A stretch of 64,000 nt of DNA from Mastigias papua (taxonomy: Eukaryota; Cnidaria; Scyphozoa; Rhizostomeae; Mastigiidae). A model generated the notes under the pieces. It did not search any database, was not told where the DNA came from, and was given only the letters and a program-made list of their open reading frames with translations. Below, in pieces: positions 1 to 12,112 of the stretch; positions within the stretch are counted from its first letter, which is position 1, and each line of letters begins with the position of its first letter. The stretch lies in contig OZ025281.1 in the NCBI GenBank assembly GCA_964019165.1, positions 1,626,001-1,690,000 of the forward strand, in the 5' to 3' direction. The translations under genes and the position numbers were made by a program.

Positions 1-713
1 CAACCACACATTTGATGCAGCAGTACATAATGCTTGGATTAAAAAGACTGTTCAAAAGCATTTTACAGACTGTTTTTAGACCTTACAGGAGATAAGCATT
101 AGTTATGAACATCGCAACTAAATCCAGGGACACTGGAGAGGAGGCAAAGGGGGACAGAGGGGAGCAAGCGCCCCTCCTGCCTGTTATTTGAGGGAACAGG
201 GGGAGCAAAAGTGCCCTTTTTTGAAATGCAAAAGAACCCATTTCAGACATTGATATGCTACAACGGAGATACAGTAAACTACATAAGTAAGCAATATATG
301 ATTGGAGGAGAGATATATTTGTATGATTGCAAGAAATATAGCCCTTGCTAAACGATGGAACGAAAATGTTCCAAAGAGGCGTCTTAGGTCCCAAAGAGGT
401 GCCTATTCTAGTTGGTCCCCTTTTGGTCCTGCTGTTGGTCCTCTTGCCCCACTACCGTTCGGGGGGCCCTTATTAAAACTGCCCCACTACTAAATTTTAT
501 GTTAGTCTTTCAATATTTTTCCATGTTATGACACTTATCCGAGCCTCTAGTATTAGTATTTATATATTTAAAAGCTACAGGAGAGGCCCAAAAGCATATA
601 TCATTCTATACTTTACTATGTCTGGTGCATTCCTTTTGCTTCGGTTATAACGTACTTCGGTTATACCGTACCAAATCAGTTGTTCCCATAAAGTACGTTA
701 TATCCGGATTATA

Positions 714-863
<150 letters not shown>

Positions 864-1900
864 TTATATATTTATTTGCATTTATATATTAGTTTTAATA
901 CGCACAAAAAAGTAATCAATTGAGCTGAATGAGCAATCTATTGTTCACTCATTCAAGCAGTCGTAAGGTCAATGACAGAATGTTGCTGAATAATAGCAGC
1001 TCTACTATCTTTGCTTGATTTCAAGTAGTAATTGTTAGATTTCCTATCTATACAAGTATTTGTATCATTTAATTATTAAAATATTGTACTGTAATACATT
1101 ATAAGCTCTGTGACCTGTGTCAATAAACTATTCTTCAGAAATTTAAAGCATAGCATGAAAAAGTGGGAAAATATCTTTTGCATATAATGGTTAGTAAGTG
1201 AGCTGCAGTTTTTTATGCTCGTATACGTACTTATGCTCACCTTTTACTCGCTATCTGATGCTTTATACCATAATGGGTGTTGAATCAAAACAGCTCATCA
1301 GAATCTAACATATGCCCACCATTTTTATGAAACATATTGAAACATTATCAAAATAAAGATGTTCTCAATATTTGATAGCTTAAGTATTTTGCTGTCTTTA
1401 GAGAGGTTGGAGAGCAGATAATGAGAAATAAATTCAAGATTTTAAAGAAATCATACCAAATGCAACAAAATTGTATCCTTGGTGGAATCATACAAAAGAA
1501 TTCTGACTTTTCAACTAACCCAGGGAGAGGTTGTTTCTCATTGGACAAACCAAGTGGCCAATCGCACGCAGTATCCCCCTGTTATGTGATTCTATACAGA
1601 TCTCGTTATATTATTCGATTCACTTTTTGGTCGTTATCCGCCATGTTATACTCTGATGAGTGTCGGACGAAAAAACGACTTTGAGTACGCTACTGAACTT
1701 TTGCACTTAGGCACAATAGTGAAAGGGTTTTCATTTTCCAACTACATTGAAGTGGAGCAAATTTTTGCAAAATTTGAATTCAGCTCTTCAATTCAACTTT
1801 TAGAACAGTTTGCTCTGTACAACACAAATAATCCAAAACAATTTGTTGTTGCAGACATATTCAATTGACTGATTCAGTCATGCATGCATTCACTCATTAA

Positions 1901-1913
1901 TTTATTTATTTAT
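1901..1913 (-). promoter_or_regulatory. Candidate polyadenylation signal of RidA
   Basis: On the minus strand this reads AATAAATAAATAA, with overlapping AATAAA hexamers about 310 nt past the RidA stop codon. Position and strand fit a 3' UTR end. The hexamer is common in AT-rich DNA, so this is only a candidate. Confidence 0.35.
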
Positions 1914-2221
1914 CTATTAATAGGTTGCCAACTAAGGAAATTTAAAATATCAATCAAGATCTCGAAAATGATGAAAAAGCGACTAATATTGGAGGTAGCA
2001 GCTACCTACTCACTGTCTGTCAGAGTAGGCATGAACAATTTTAACAAACTTAAACTAAAGTAACTAAAGTAACATACTGTAGTCCGACCACTCAATAAAA
2101 TCATAGCTAAAATCGGCTATTCATTCCACATTAATATACTACGAAAAGATTCTTATCTATATTGGAAAAACATCCAGATGGTATTCGTTATCTAATTGCA
2201 AAGGAAATTTATGACAAACCA

Positions 2222-5200
2222 CTACAAGTGTGGCTGGGCAGCATCTGTGACGTCACCAACAACAGCTATTGCTTCGATTTCAACCTTTGCCAACTGAAAA
2301 TAAAAGTGATGGGAGACTAAACCTTCTTAAACAGCAATTGAATTTGCAGTGCACCACATCCTAGCCCTAGGACCGAGTTTTCTTTATTTTTTCGTGCTCT
2401 TTCCCCCTTCTAATTAAATTCAGTGACATTCATTCACTCGTCACCAACACAGACTGATCTATTCTTTGCGTTGTCACTCGTTGACGTCATCACATCAGTC
2501 TAAAGTTGATGCCATTCTACCATCTATTCACAAGCACATCAAATATAGAGGAAAACGAATCGATCAAAAAAAACAGGGAACCTCGATAGACTGGCTGTGT
2601 TGGTCTGGGCCTGTCATAAAAATACATCATCTTGTGATCGATGATGGGCGCTCTCCATTCTCCCCGACCCCTGAAGTTAAAGACCCCCCAGGTTGAGATA
2701 TGGAACAGACTCTCCAATAGATAGGAGATTAGGACCGAGGAAGATTATGGGATGAGGACAAGAGTTCAGGAGCGCCAGTTGAGAATGTAAGCTATGGTTA
2801 ATGACTGCTTGAGATAAGTAGGCCGAAGAAACCATAAGGGAAAATGGTACAAAATAGGACAGAATGCTAACGGATACGGACAGAATATACGAAAAAGAGG
2901 CTGTCATACAGGATAATTTAGTAGGGGCCTGATTGGCGCGTACAATACCCCTGATGCATAAGCCAAAGACCCTTCCTTGTGAATTATGTACAGCGCTACT
3001 CAACAGGCCAAAACTACCAATCAAGTCTCCACTGAGCAACGGCCTTAGGTAAAAAACTTTGGGCAAATGACAGATTGGCTGTTAGCAAGTGGCGCAAATC
3101 AATTCGACATACCTTTGGGAGGTTTGCACACTGATATGCAGCTCTTGCTGGGTAAGGCTCTTTGAAGACTGTAAAGAAACAAACAATTTTTACTCATTTA
3201 GTTTTAAAGTGGCTCTAGTCTTCTCCTTCTCAAAATCCCATCTTATCAAAAGCTCGCAGATTGCAATGACGACATATGGTCTAAATCCCTGTCATTTGGT
3301 CTTTTCAGAATACCTCTTTAACGCGATACCCGGATGCCCACCATTTCTTCGTTTATCTCCATTTCATTTCACTATCTTTCCCTGTCCATCTTAATTCATA
3401 AACCTACTTTCTTTTCTTTCTTTCCCCTCCCTACCATCCAACTCTTATACAAGCAACCTATGTTTACCCCTCTGTAACCTGCAAAATATCATATTTGTTT
3501 CCCTTCTATCCTCACTTCTTCAACTTCTTTCTCTACTATAACGCAGTATTTAATTTCATTGCTCTGTGCAACCACAATAAAACAAAAAACTTCTTTCCCA
3601 CTATTTTCTGCTGTATCTCACCAATCAAAATTAAGTCTCCCTCTGTCCTTTCCTAAAGAATATTTACATCATTTTACTCTCATCATGTTCAATCCTTTTC
3701 CCTATCTATCCTCATCCCTTTTCACCAATTTCTCCTTTTTCTCTTTCACCCTCACTTTCCCTCCCTTTTCCTTTACCCCGTTCTCCTCTTTCATTCTTCC
3801 ACCCTCTTCTCTTCCGTCTGCATTTTCCCATCCTCTTTCCTAGGGTCTTCAGTCTTCAGTCTTCCATCCTCTCTCCTATACCTTATGGTCTCACCTGTCC
3901 CTTCTAAGATTCAGTTCCTCTTCCTCAATCGTAACTTCCTAGCTCATCTTACAAACATCCCATTCACTATTAATCAACAATTCTACGAATTCCAATGAGC
4001 AAACAAAGGTAGAAACTTCACGTCCACACTAACAGCAGACTTCAAAACAGATCCGAACCAGGGAGCCGATTGTGAGTTTCTATATCTCACAAAATCGCCT
4101 GCTACGGAACCATATCAAACTACAATCAAAACAAGACCTCTGGCAGAGAAAAGGAAAGTGGACTTTTGAACACGGACGAGGAAGAGAATTCAGCTGCTCT
4201 GTTTTCTTTATACTTTTCAGCATGACATGAGATGCTGACACGAGAAATGTTCTTCAAATGAAATGAAATGTTCAAGGAAGTAGATATTAATCCAATAACT
4301 AACGCTCATACTGAAACTGATTTTTTTTTAATCCTCAATTGCTGCGGTGTCACGTTCCATGAATACAGTCAACTTACTTCCCATGTCATTACTTCCTTGC
4401 AACATTTCATGTCAACTTATTTTTACACGATAATCCTTCATCTACACTAAAAGATACTAAATAATACATAAGTGTAGTTAAACATACAACCTATATAAAG
4501 AAAGACAAATTATATAATACTAAAGCTGATCTTCCAGGGGGTCGTGCTTGACTTATTTTCAGCTCATCAAATACATTTTCAACTGTTTTTTTGAAGTGGC
4601 ACAGCTAGGGAAGCTCCCGTATGTTTAAGAGGATTTCATTCCAGATTTAAGAGCTGAGTACGAAAGTCCCTTGATTTGATTTGATTTTAAATTATTTAGG
4701 CACGGTAGCCACGTCAATCGAGGGATTGATTTACAGTGGGCCGTGCTAATACTTACAAAAAATAAAATCAATCTAAAAATTTACAGCATCTATTAGAACT
4801 AAAAATTAAATGATCTTATTTACAACATCTCCTAATGTATAAAAAGTAAATTAACTAAAATAAAGTAAACCAAAGCAGGCGAGAGAGAACTAGCATACAC
4901 TGCTGGCGTTCCGGATATGTTTTTTGAATACTTCATACGTGTTGGATGATTTGACTTTTGTGGAAAGATCGTTCCACAGTCTAGCGCCTTTGTATGAGAA
5001 GCATTTCTGTCCAAAGGCCGATTTGCCGAGAAGCACTTCTTGGTATACTCTAGACTATAATTTGGAATCTGCATGTTTCTGCAGAATCGTGTATTGTATC
5101 TGGAGTATTTGGATCTTAGATGGAATCTGTTACAACAGAAAGTAAAAACGGTCTCATATGGCATGGAAACTATACGTGTCACAGGGCCGCAATCATGGCA

Positions 5201-8200
5201 AATACCAGTGGCGTGCCGAAAGACTCTTTAGTGGAGATGCTGTAAATAAAATTTACCTACAGGTTTAAACATGCACCCTAATTACCGATAACCCATGATC
5301 GTTGGGGCAATTTCTACCGACGAGCCAAATGATTAGCCAACGGTTCTGTGAAAAGTGGGGGTGTCACCACACCCATACTTCAACATGGCCTTGGTAGACA
5401 CCATCTGTTTATCCAAAAAATTTGATCTACCTAAATGGCTTCAGAACGAGAATCAAAAATTAGAATTCTTGTGACTGCCAATGCCATCTGTCCCAATCTT
5501 ACAATCAATGGAATTTCTACAAATTGATTTTATATGCAATGTGATCATTTATCATTAATTTCTGATTATGTTGTAAGCTCGCATTTATTCGCTATTTGTA
5601 ACTTTAGTATATTCTACGTCTAGCTATTTTTACTGGCCAACATGCAAATGAAGTGAATACTATGTTATTCTACTATTGTTATGAGAGTTCAAAGACTAAT
5701 GGAGCTTCTAATTCTAGACGTCTTTTCAGATGAACTAGGCGATTGGTTTCAAAATCAAACAGGAACCTGTCGCGTAGGAGGGAATGACCAAAGGCCCGGT
5801 CCACAAGATTACTGACAAGAGGTACAGGGGGGGGCGTGATTTGTTAAGTAAAATCCAAACTCTGTCGTCTAAGGGACACAATAATATATATAGTATGTAT
5901 AGACTATATGAAATATATGAAGCACCATTTACAAAAGACCGTAATGCAATTCTATAGGGTTTAGTCGGGACCCGAGCAACTAGAGCGCCAGTGAATTTGG
6001 GACATAAATTGATCCAGGAGAAAGTATTTAGATGCTGAACAATACGAAATAATTAGACAGCTCTGAGAATATCGACATTCACTTACACGTGCCATAGACT
6101 TCATTTACTTTAGTAAAATCGTTGATATCAGCGAGAAGAACCGTGGTCTTTACAACTGAAATGAAAAACGAAGTACTCTCAGTTATGCTCAAAGTTATTT
6201 TGACGTCCTAGAGGAGCTAAGACAAAACTGAAAAATGAGGTCTGCCTGCAGCGAAGAAGGCAGGAAACAGTGTTGCATGAGAGTCAAAACTCTCTCTGAA
6301 GCTACTCACATTTCCTCGGTAAATATTTGCTAAATTATTCAGAACAAATTTAGGCCACAGTTGTCTACGTAATAAGAGGAAGGCTCTCCAACTATGCACT
6401 TTTACAATATAAGCCCTCTTCAATTCCAAGGCCAAGAGACAAGCTCCACCTTCTCCATCTTCGATACTGGCTACTAATTCCTGCTATAATCATACGGAAA
6501 ACCCTAGCGATCCTCTGCTGTAAAGGCTGTGGCACTGGGCATCTTTTAATACTGTCATTACTGTGCCATTCAACCAATACGTCCTCTTCCTAGCCCAATA
6601 AAAAAGGAAGATTTAAGATTTTTGGTCCACTAGCATGGGCCCGTTTTAAATTTTTTTTTACTGTTATTTCTAAATATGTATATGGTCACAAGCCAGTCTG
6701 TCAGCGGAGTGAACACAAGAACGAAGGTCCTCTTGGATAGCTTTTCTTTGGGTATACAGACCGAGCTTGGCTGCGAAAAGAATAGGGCCCTAAAAAGTAT
6801 TTGGACCACTAGTTAAACTTCCTTTACAGATGCTTTGCAGTGGCACATCTGACCCTCGTAAATCAGATAACAAAAGGGCTTTGGCAACGAAGTGAAACAA
6901 CATAAATGTCAGTTGTCTAAAACCAGAAATATTAATCGAATGGTGAGCGTTATTCTGTTGAGACATGACTGACAAAGAACAAATCAACAAGACAAGTCCC
7001 ATTATGCTGGGGGGGGGGGATGAAACATCGACTATAACTTCGAACTCAAATGCAGAGCTTCATCCAAGACTCTCCTAGCAAGGATATGTGAGAGTATGTG
7101 ACACTGCAGTATTACATACACAGAAAAGCATTACACAAACGTAACACTTGAGTGCATAGATTGACAAAAGAAGTATCTACAAATCAAAACAAAGAGAAGA
7201 TGAGCTTTACATGTTTATGAATTTATCGACTTTCTCAGGTTTCAAAACCCAGCATCGGACGTTCTGAATTCTTTAGCTCCGCCTAGCACTGCCTTCATTT
7301 AGAATACATTCTTATAAAAAACGTGCATATTCATCCTTCAAACCTGCAGCTCGTGCAAATGCAAGTGTAAAAATGGGTACTGCCAATGAAATAGGAGCCA
7401 ACATATTTGAAGTTTGCCCAATATCCGAAAGAGAGTCGATTTGATTCGAAATAAATTAAAATGATGCATGAATTAGGTTCAAGCCTAAAAACAACGAATA
7501 CTATTACAATTCAAAATAAGTGTGATAAAAAATACATACCTTTATCGAAGCTCGTTCCTGCAGCCTCCAATATATGCCCCATATTCTCCAAGGCCTGTTA
7601 TGATTGATAAGTTGTGTATGGCAAACAATACGGTATAGAGAAAAACAAGAAATCAGAACAACTGCATGAAATGTGAGAAAATTTCAATCAGCTGCTTTTA
7701 GTTTGGGCAACGACAGACAATATACCTGAGCTTAAAAAATTCTAGATGTATATTATAAGAAACTCTATGGAAAGAGACATGACATGAGAATGAGGCTAGA
7801 TGATGAAACTTCAGGTACCAAAATGACATCCAACAGAAGCTCTACCAATTCGGTTACTGCAGTCAAGTCTTTGGAAGATATCACATAGATTTATATAGCA
7901 AAAACAACATTGCTTCTTTTTTGTCAAATGCAAAATTTGACCAGCTGCCATTCTTGATTTAAAACTATACTGTTTTGTTGAGACTATTTCAGTAAGATTT
8001 CATGTGGAACTGAGCAGTTCTAGTGGAACTCAGCCAGAGGGCAGATCTAGCATGGATCATTAAGGGGGGCCATTTGGGTAAGATTATATATTAGCTCGAA
8101 AAGGCATGGTAAAACCATGTTTATTTCCTATGGTGTGGGGGCCATAGCCTCTGGATCTGTTATTGAACTCAACCAGAGACAGAAGAAGCATCAGGAAGGA

Positions 8201-9850
8201 TGAAAGGCACAAAAGTCACAATGCACTAATGCCACACCTATCAGTTTAAGAACCACACCCAATAATACCATCACTGTGTACTATACTTGTATACTTGTTG
8301 AAAACAATGGAAGGCAGGGAGGGTCCATACATGCAAGATATCACAAAGTATAAGTGAACATTACTTGTGTCAGTGAAGAAAACTCTGTGACTTTGCAAGG
8401 AACTCAGTGACTTTGCAAGGAACTCACTCAGATGTTTCTCCAAATAAAGGGTACATTTTCAGATTGTGAGAGCATTTTTCAGCATTTGTAAAATTGGGAG
8501 ACTTGTGTGGCAGTGCCCCCCCTGTTCCAATATTCATGTGTGTAAGAACCTTTTGTATATCCCATATGACAGATTTTATTCATTGAACCACTCATTTCCT
8601 CAACCAATTAACCACTGATTCAATCAAACATTCAGATGCATTGCAAATAAAAAATTCCTAAAACCCTAAAACTTGGCTACATCCTATCAGTGTAAAAGAC
8701 AAAAAACAAACTGAAGGTCACAACTGAAGCATGTGACATATAGCTGGGCTGGCTCTAGTACTGCATAGTGTGCAGATCATGTGGTATATGCTTAAAGCAT
8801 GTGAGACTTATGGGGTTTTCCAGTTCATGTGAGGGAGATAGTTACCCAGTGGAATAATACAACATGAAATTGATTAACCTGTGAGTAATTGCTATTGATT
8901 GTTAATGAGAAGACCTAATTGCCATATGTCATTTGCCCACAAAAGTATGCACCACTACTGTAGAAATATGATCATAATTTGAAATTACAGTACACTAGTA
9001 TACGGCCTGGTACCTAATAAATACAGCTCACAAACAATCCATGATTACATCCCCTTTTCCCATCTCACTTTCTTAGCCATATCCTTTGGTGGAATTGACT
9101 ACCAACAACATAAATAAAAAATATGGGGAAATACAGGCTGAATGTAGTTAAGTTTTATGGGTATTTGAAACACAGAATGATTTTTGACTTAGCTAGCATC
9201 TGAAATCTTAGAAGTAAAAAACAACCATCTACCTTTTTAGCCTGGCCTTGTACATCATCAGACACAAATTGCATGGTCTAAAATTTGAAGGAAAATCAAA
9301 CAGCAATAAAATGAGGTTGCTTTGCATAAATATATATATATGCATATATATATTTAAAGATGTATCAATATATAAATATATTTATACTATTATTTCTAAT
9401 ATAAACTATATATTATATTAGTACTATAAACTAGAAGTTAACTAAGGCTTGGGAACTGGGTCCATCTGCCCCACCTGCCCACCTCTCTGTGGGCTTGAAA
9501 AAAGAAAGAGAAGGTTAGTGATTTTTAGACTCAAGATGTAAATCCTGACCTACTACAGAACGAAATTCAACAGTACATGCAATTGTCATGGAAAAACCTA
9601 CCTCAGAAACTAAGCCAAGTTGACCAGACACATACAAGGTACTGTCTACTAGAACTGCTTGGCTGAAAAAAAATTACAAAACAAGCATTACTGTTATATA
9701 TATATATATATAATAACAATCAAATTCAGCAAATATTTTGATAAAGTAAGGCATGTAACCATGTTGTTGCTTTAGTACTAGCTACCTGTACGGTCCAATC
9801 GCTGCCGGAGCTTTCGCTGTGTTTATCACTCTTCTGATTATCGTGGCCAT
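2222..9850 (-). CDS. RIDA: RidA / UK114 family 2-iminobutanoate/2-iminopropanoate deaminase (complete, 7 exons)
   Basis: Exons in transcript order: 9850-9786, 9662-9602, 9277-9233, 7594-7540, 6155-6087, 3168-3113 and 2293-2222. They sum to 423 nt, 140 residues plus stop, against about 137 for animal RidA. All introns are GT-AG and the frame is continuous. The protein starts MATIIRRVINTAKAPAAIGP, then has YSQAV, YVSGQLG, ALENMGHILEAAG, VVKTTVLLADINDF, YPARAAYQ and VEIEAIAV, all RidA signatures. Arg107 and Glu122 keep the 15-residue spacing of the substrate-binding Arg and Glu of bacterial RidA (105/120), which supports the exon 6-7 joint. Family role: a trimeric enzyme that hydrolyses reactive enamine/imine intermediates from PLP-dependent dehydratases, in cytosol or mitochondria. 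The start ATG is the only one that gives the family N-terminus. The gene is spread over 7.6 kb. The orphan exon 7, 0.8 kb from exon 6, is easily missed. Confidence 0.95.
3340..3930 (+). repeat. Pyrimidine-rich tract in RidA intron 5
   Basis: About 590 nt dominated by C and T on the plus strand, with runs such as TTCTTTTCTTTCTTTCCCC and many CCCT/TTCC blocks. It lies within RidA intron 5, so the RidA transcript is purine-rich here. The frames through it are low-complexity Ser/Phe/Pro and are not credible proteins. The skew is seen directly; no function is implied. Confidence 0.6.
4669..5200 (-). mobile_element. 3' end of a degenerate LINE (reverse-transcriptase C-terminus remnant)
   Basis: On the minus strand about 4905-5030 translates to a segment with GARLWNDLSTKVKSSNTYEV followed by FKKHI. 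This is the typical C-terminal tail downstream of the reverse transcriptase in CR1/L2-like LINEs (the 'LWNDLP' region). Upstream, at 5040-5150, a shifted frame continues with HLRSKYSRYNTRFCRNMQIP, so at least one frameshift is present. The element ends near 4669 in tandem TCAAA-type units, like LINE 3' tails. It lies in RidA intron 5. The clade is not resolved. Confidence 0.7.
7205..7335 (+). repeat. Dispersed repeat family copy (short)
   Basis: It shares an ordered set of words with 10985-11145 and 41735-41870: a TTTCAAA or CTCAAAAATCC block, then CTTTCTTA-type words, then a terminal CATTCTTATAAAAAACGTGCAT. Degenerate, non-coding, in RidA intron 4. Identified by eye. Confidence 0.4.
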
Positions 9851-10485
9851 CTTAGATATGTAAATAATACCGTGCGGAATAACGCAATAAACTTCTAGAC
9901 GAAAGACACTCAAGTTCCACCAGCAAAGACCAGAAACGTTCTGGTACACTGGTAACACTCAATCGAGGCAACGATTTGGGGGTGTGCTTTGTGCTAAAGG
10001 CACTGAAACTACTACCACCCACGGCCCACCCTTACTATCTAGGCTACACGACTTAAGACACTGATTTAATTTTTATACGTGATTGGCTATAGTTCATAGT
10101 TGCAAAGAATTTTCGTAGTTTCTGTATGCTTACTTTTTATCACCTTGTTTTAAAGGCCCTGTGGCCATGTAAACGAGGTCACGTCTGGTAGCCATCTTTG
10201 ATCAGTAATATTTCTCACAACAAAGCATGGCATGAGTATTTTTTTAAATCATTCGCAGCAAATTAGGGTTTGTATCTTCTTTCGCCTTTAGTCTTATTTT
10301 GTCGTGAAAAGCTTCTCATACACTTTGTTTTTGTAAGAAATTTGTTCACCCAGCATTGAAACTTTCTTAGCTTTTATGATCTCAGTACATAATGATAAAC
10401 GTTCTTCAGACTTAGCAAATACTTCTCATTTACTTAGCAAACAAACCTAACACGTAAATTCACAATATAATGTTGTTTGAAATAT

Positions 10486-10858
10486 GTTAGATATGCAGGT
10501 GCAAAGTCATGGAACAGCATCCCTATCCAGATTAAACAAGCAATTTCTATAAACACATTCCGTCGTTAAGTTAAACATTATTTATTTTCCATCAACTATC
10601 AGTCATAAACCTGAATGATATATACCTTAAGACCCGATTTCCTGAATAAGGGGATGCTCTCTCCTCGATGGGTCTATCTATTGAGAGAGTCCCTCTTTTA
10701 AGAAATTCCCTACGTACAATCCCTTGCTTTTTGTGTTATTTTTGTAAAATGTGTAGTTATATGTTATTGCTATTATTTAATTAATATATATTCTTAAATT
10801 TTGCTACGAAATTGTATGTAGTGGAATTTTAAAATTACAAAGAACTGAACTGAACTGG
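10486..10858 (+). mobile_element. 3' end of a second LINE
   Basis: 10486-10569 encodes VRYAGAKSWNSIPIQIKQAI followed by SINTFRR and a stop, the conserved C-terminal tail of non-LTR retrotransposon ORF2 ('KSWNSIP..I...SLNTFKR'). It is followed by about 290 nt of non-coding sequence ending in AACTGAACTGAACTG, a tandem 5-mer tail typical of CR1/L2-like LINEs. It is 5'-truncated and differs from the LINE at 4.7-5.2 kb. Confidence 0.7.
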
Positions 10859-10984
10859 AGCAAAAAAATTCGAGCTTGTGTGGCAATGCAGTGCTACACA
10901 GACAGACAGACAGTAATCACACAGAAATAACACTGAAATACATGTAACATCACAAGAGATCTATGCTAACTAAACAAAAGAGAT

Positions 10985-11145
10985 TATGAGTTGGAGTGAA
11001 ATTGGAATTTCAAATGTGTATCAACATACCAACTTTTTTAGGTCTCAAAAATCCAGTACTGAACTTTCTTAACTTTTTGGGCAGTCGAATACTGCTTTCT
11101 TATGAACAACATTCTTATAATAAAAAACATGTATTCCTGATTAGA
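10985..11145 (+). repeat. Dispersed repeat family copy
   Basis: This aligns by eye with 41735-41870: TTGGAATTTCAAATG, then TATCAAC or CCAACTTT, then TCTCAAAAATCC, CTTTTTGGGCAGT, and a terminal CATTCTTATAATAAAAAACATG. No coding capacity is conserved between the copies. Confidence 0.5.
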
Positions 11146-12112
11146 ATTCTCTGTCATTCATTTGACTTCATCATAACCTGTCTCACACAAGACAGAGGAA
11201 GGAGCAATTTCTTATTAACAGTCTATCTCAAGGCCTAGCTCTTAAATTTCCTTATTTTTGGACCTCTTTTTGCAACCTTATGGTACTGGGGTTCAGGGTT
11301 GGGGTTTGGGCTTTAGCTCACTCTGTTCACCTTGAAAGGTGTGCTATGGTGAATTACAAAAAGTGAGATAGATTTTTAAGGGCTATTTCAATGTCTTTGT
11401 TTACCGTGCTAAGCTCCTTCACTACTCTCGCTGCATACAATGCATCACTGGTTCTCCGACGAGCCATTCTGTAGGGAAGGGGGCAGACCTGAGCTCTCCT
11501 CCATAGTTCAATGGCTATTGCTTCTAACAAGGTGGCTTTTTCACGGTGGATTTCAAGTGCTACCTACGAAGTTGTTAAAGCATTACGTATATAAATTCAA
11601 TGAGGAAATAAAGAGAAGTTAATCAAAATACTCCCAAAATATGTACACAAATGTTCAACGTATCATTGCCTGTAAAGATTCTGCTCAGATGTCGATTTGC
11701 TTGGAGCGTCTCAGAAATTTCCATGTAACAGTCTATGACTTTGTGTCTCCGGGAATTCTCGCTATGTAGAGCCTCGAGCCAACCTTTTTCCACCAATTCA
11801 AGTTCGAGACTACATGCACAAAATATTTTTTGCTGTATTTTCTAAACATTTGCTAGCAATGATGTCAATTTTTCTAAATATATTTGTTCTAACCGTTCTA
11901 ACTTCTAACTATGTGCAAAATATTGAACAGCAATCTACAGTACTTTACAATCAACAGAGAGCCAAGTAAATCTACCACTGAATACTTTCCATCAGGTTTT
12001 TACTGTTACGAGTTTAGCAATTATTATGTTCAAATCCCTCAAATTTTGCACCATCATCCATTCTCCCTTCTTGTTATTGATGATCCACATTTAGTCAAGT
12101 AAAATTCACCCT

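Larger units (their letters stand above)
9851..12112. other. Intergenic region between RidA and nicotinic receptor gene A
   Basis: This contains the presumed RidA promoter (from 9851 upward), a LINE remnant at 10486-10858 and a dispersed-repeat copy at 10985-11145. The rest is AT-rich with no recognised exon. No TATA box or initiator could be assigned. Confidence 0.5.

Noticed and set aside
2677..3066. 129-codon minus frame with hydrophobic stretches
   Set aside because: It lies in RidA intron 6, adjacent to exon 6 but in another frame, with no recognisable domain or family motif.
9425..9490. Alternative RidA exon 3 (after an acceptor-like TTTTTTCAAG)
   Set aside because: It would end in a stop after 20 residues unlike the family, whereas 9277-9233 gives the conserved TMQFVSDDV.
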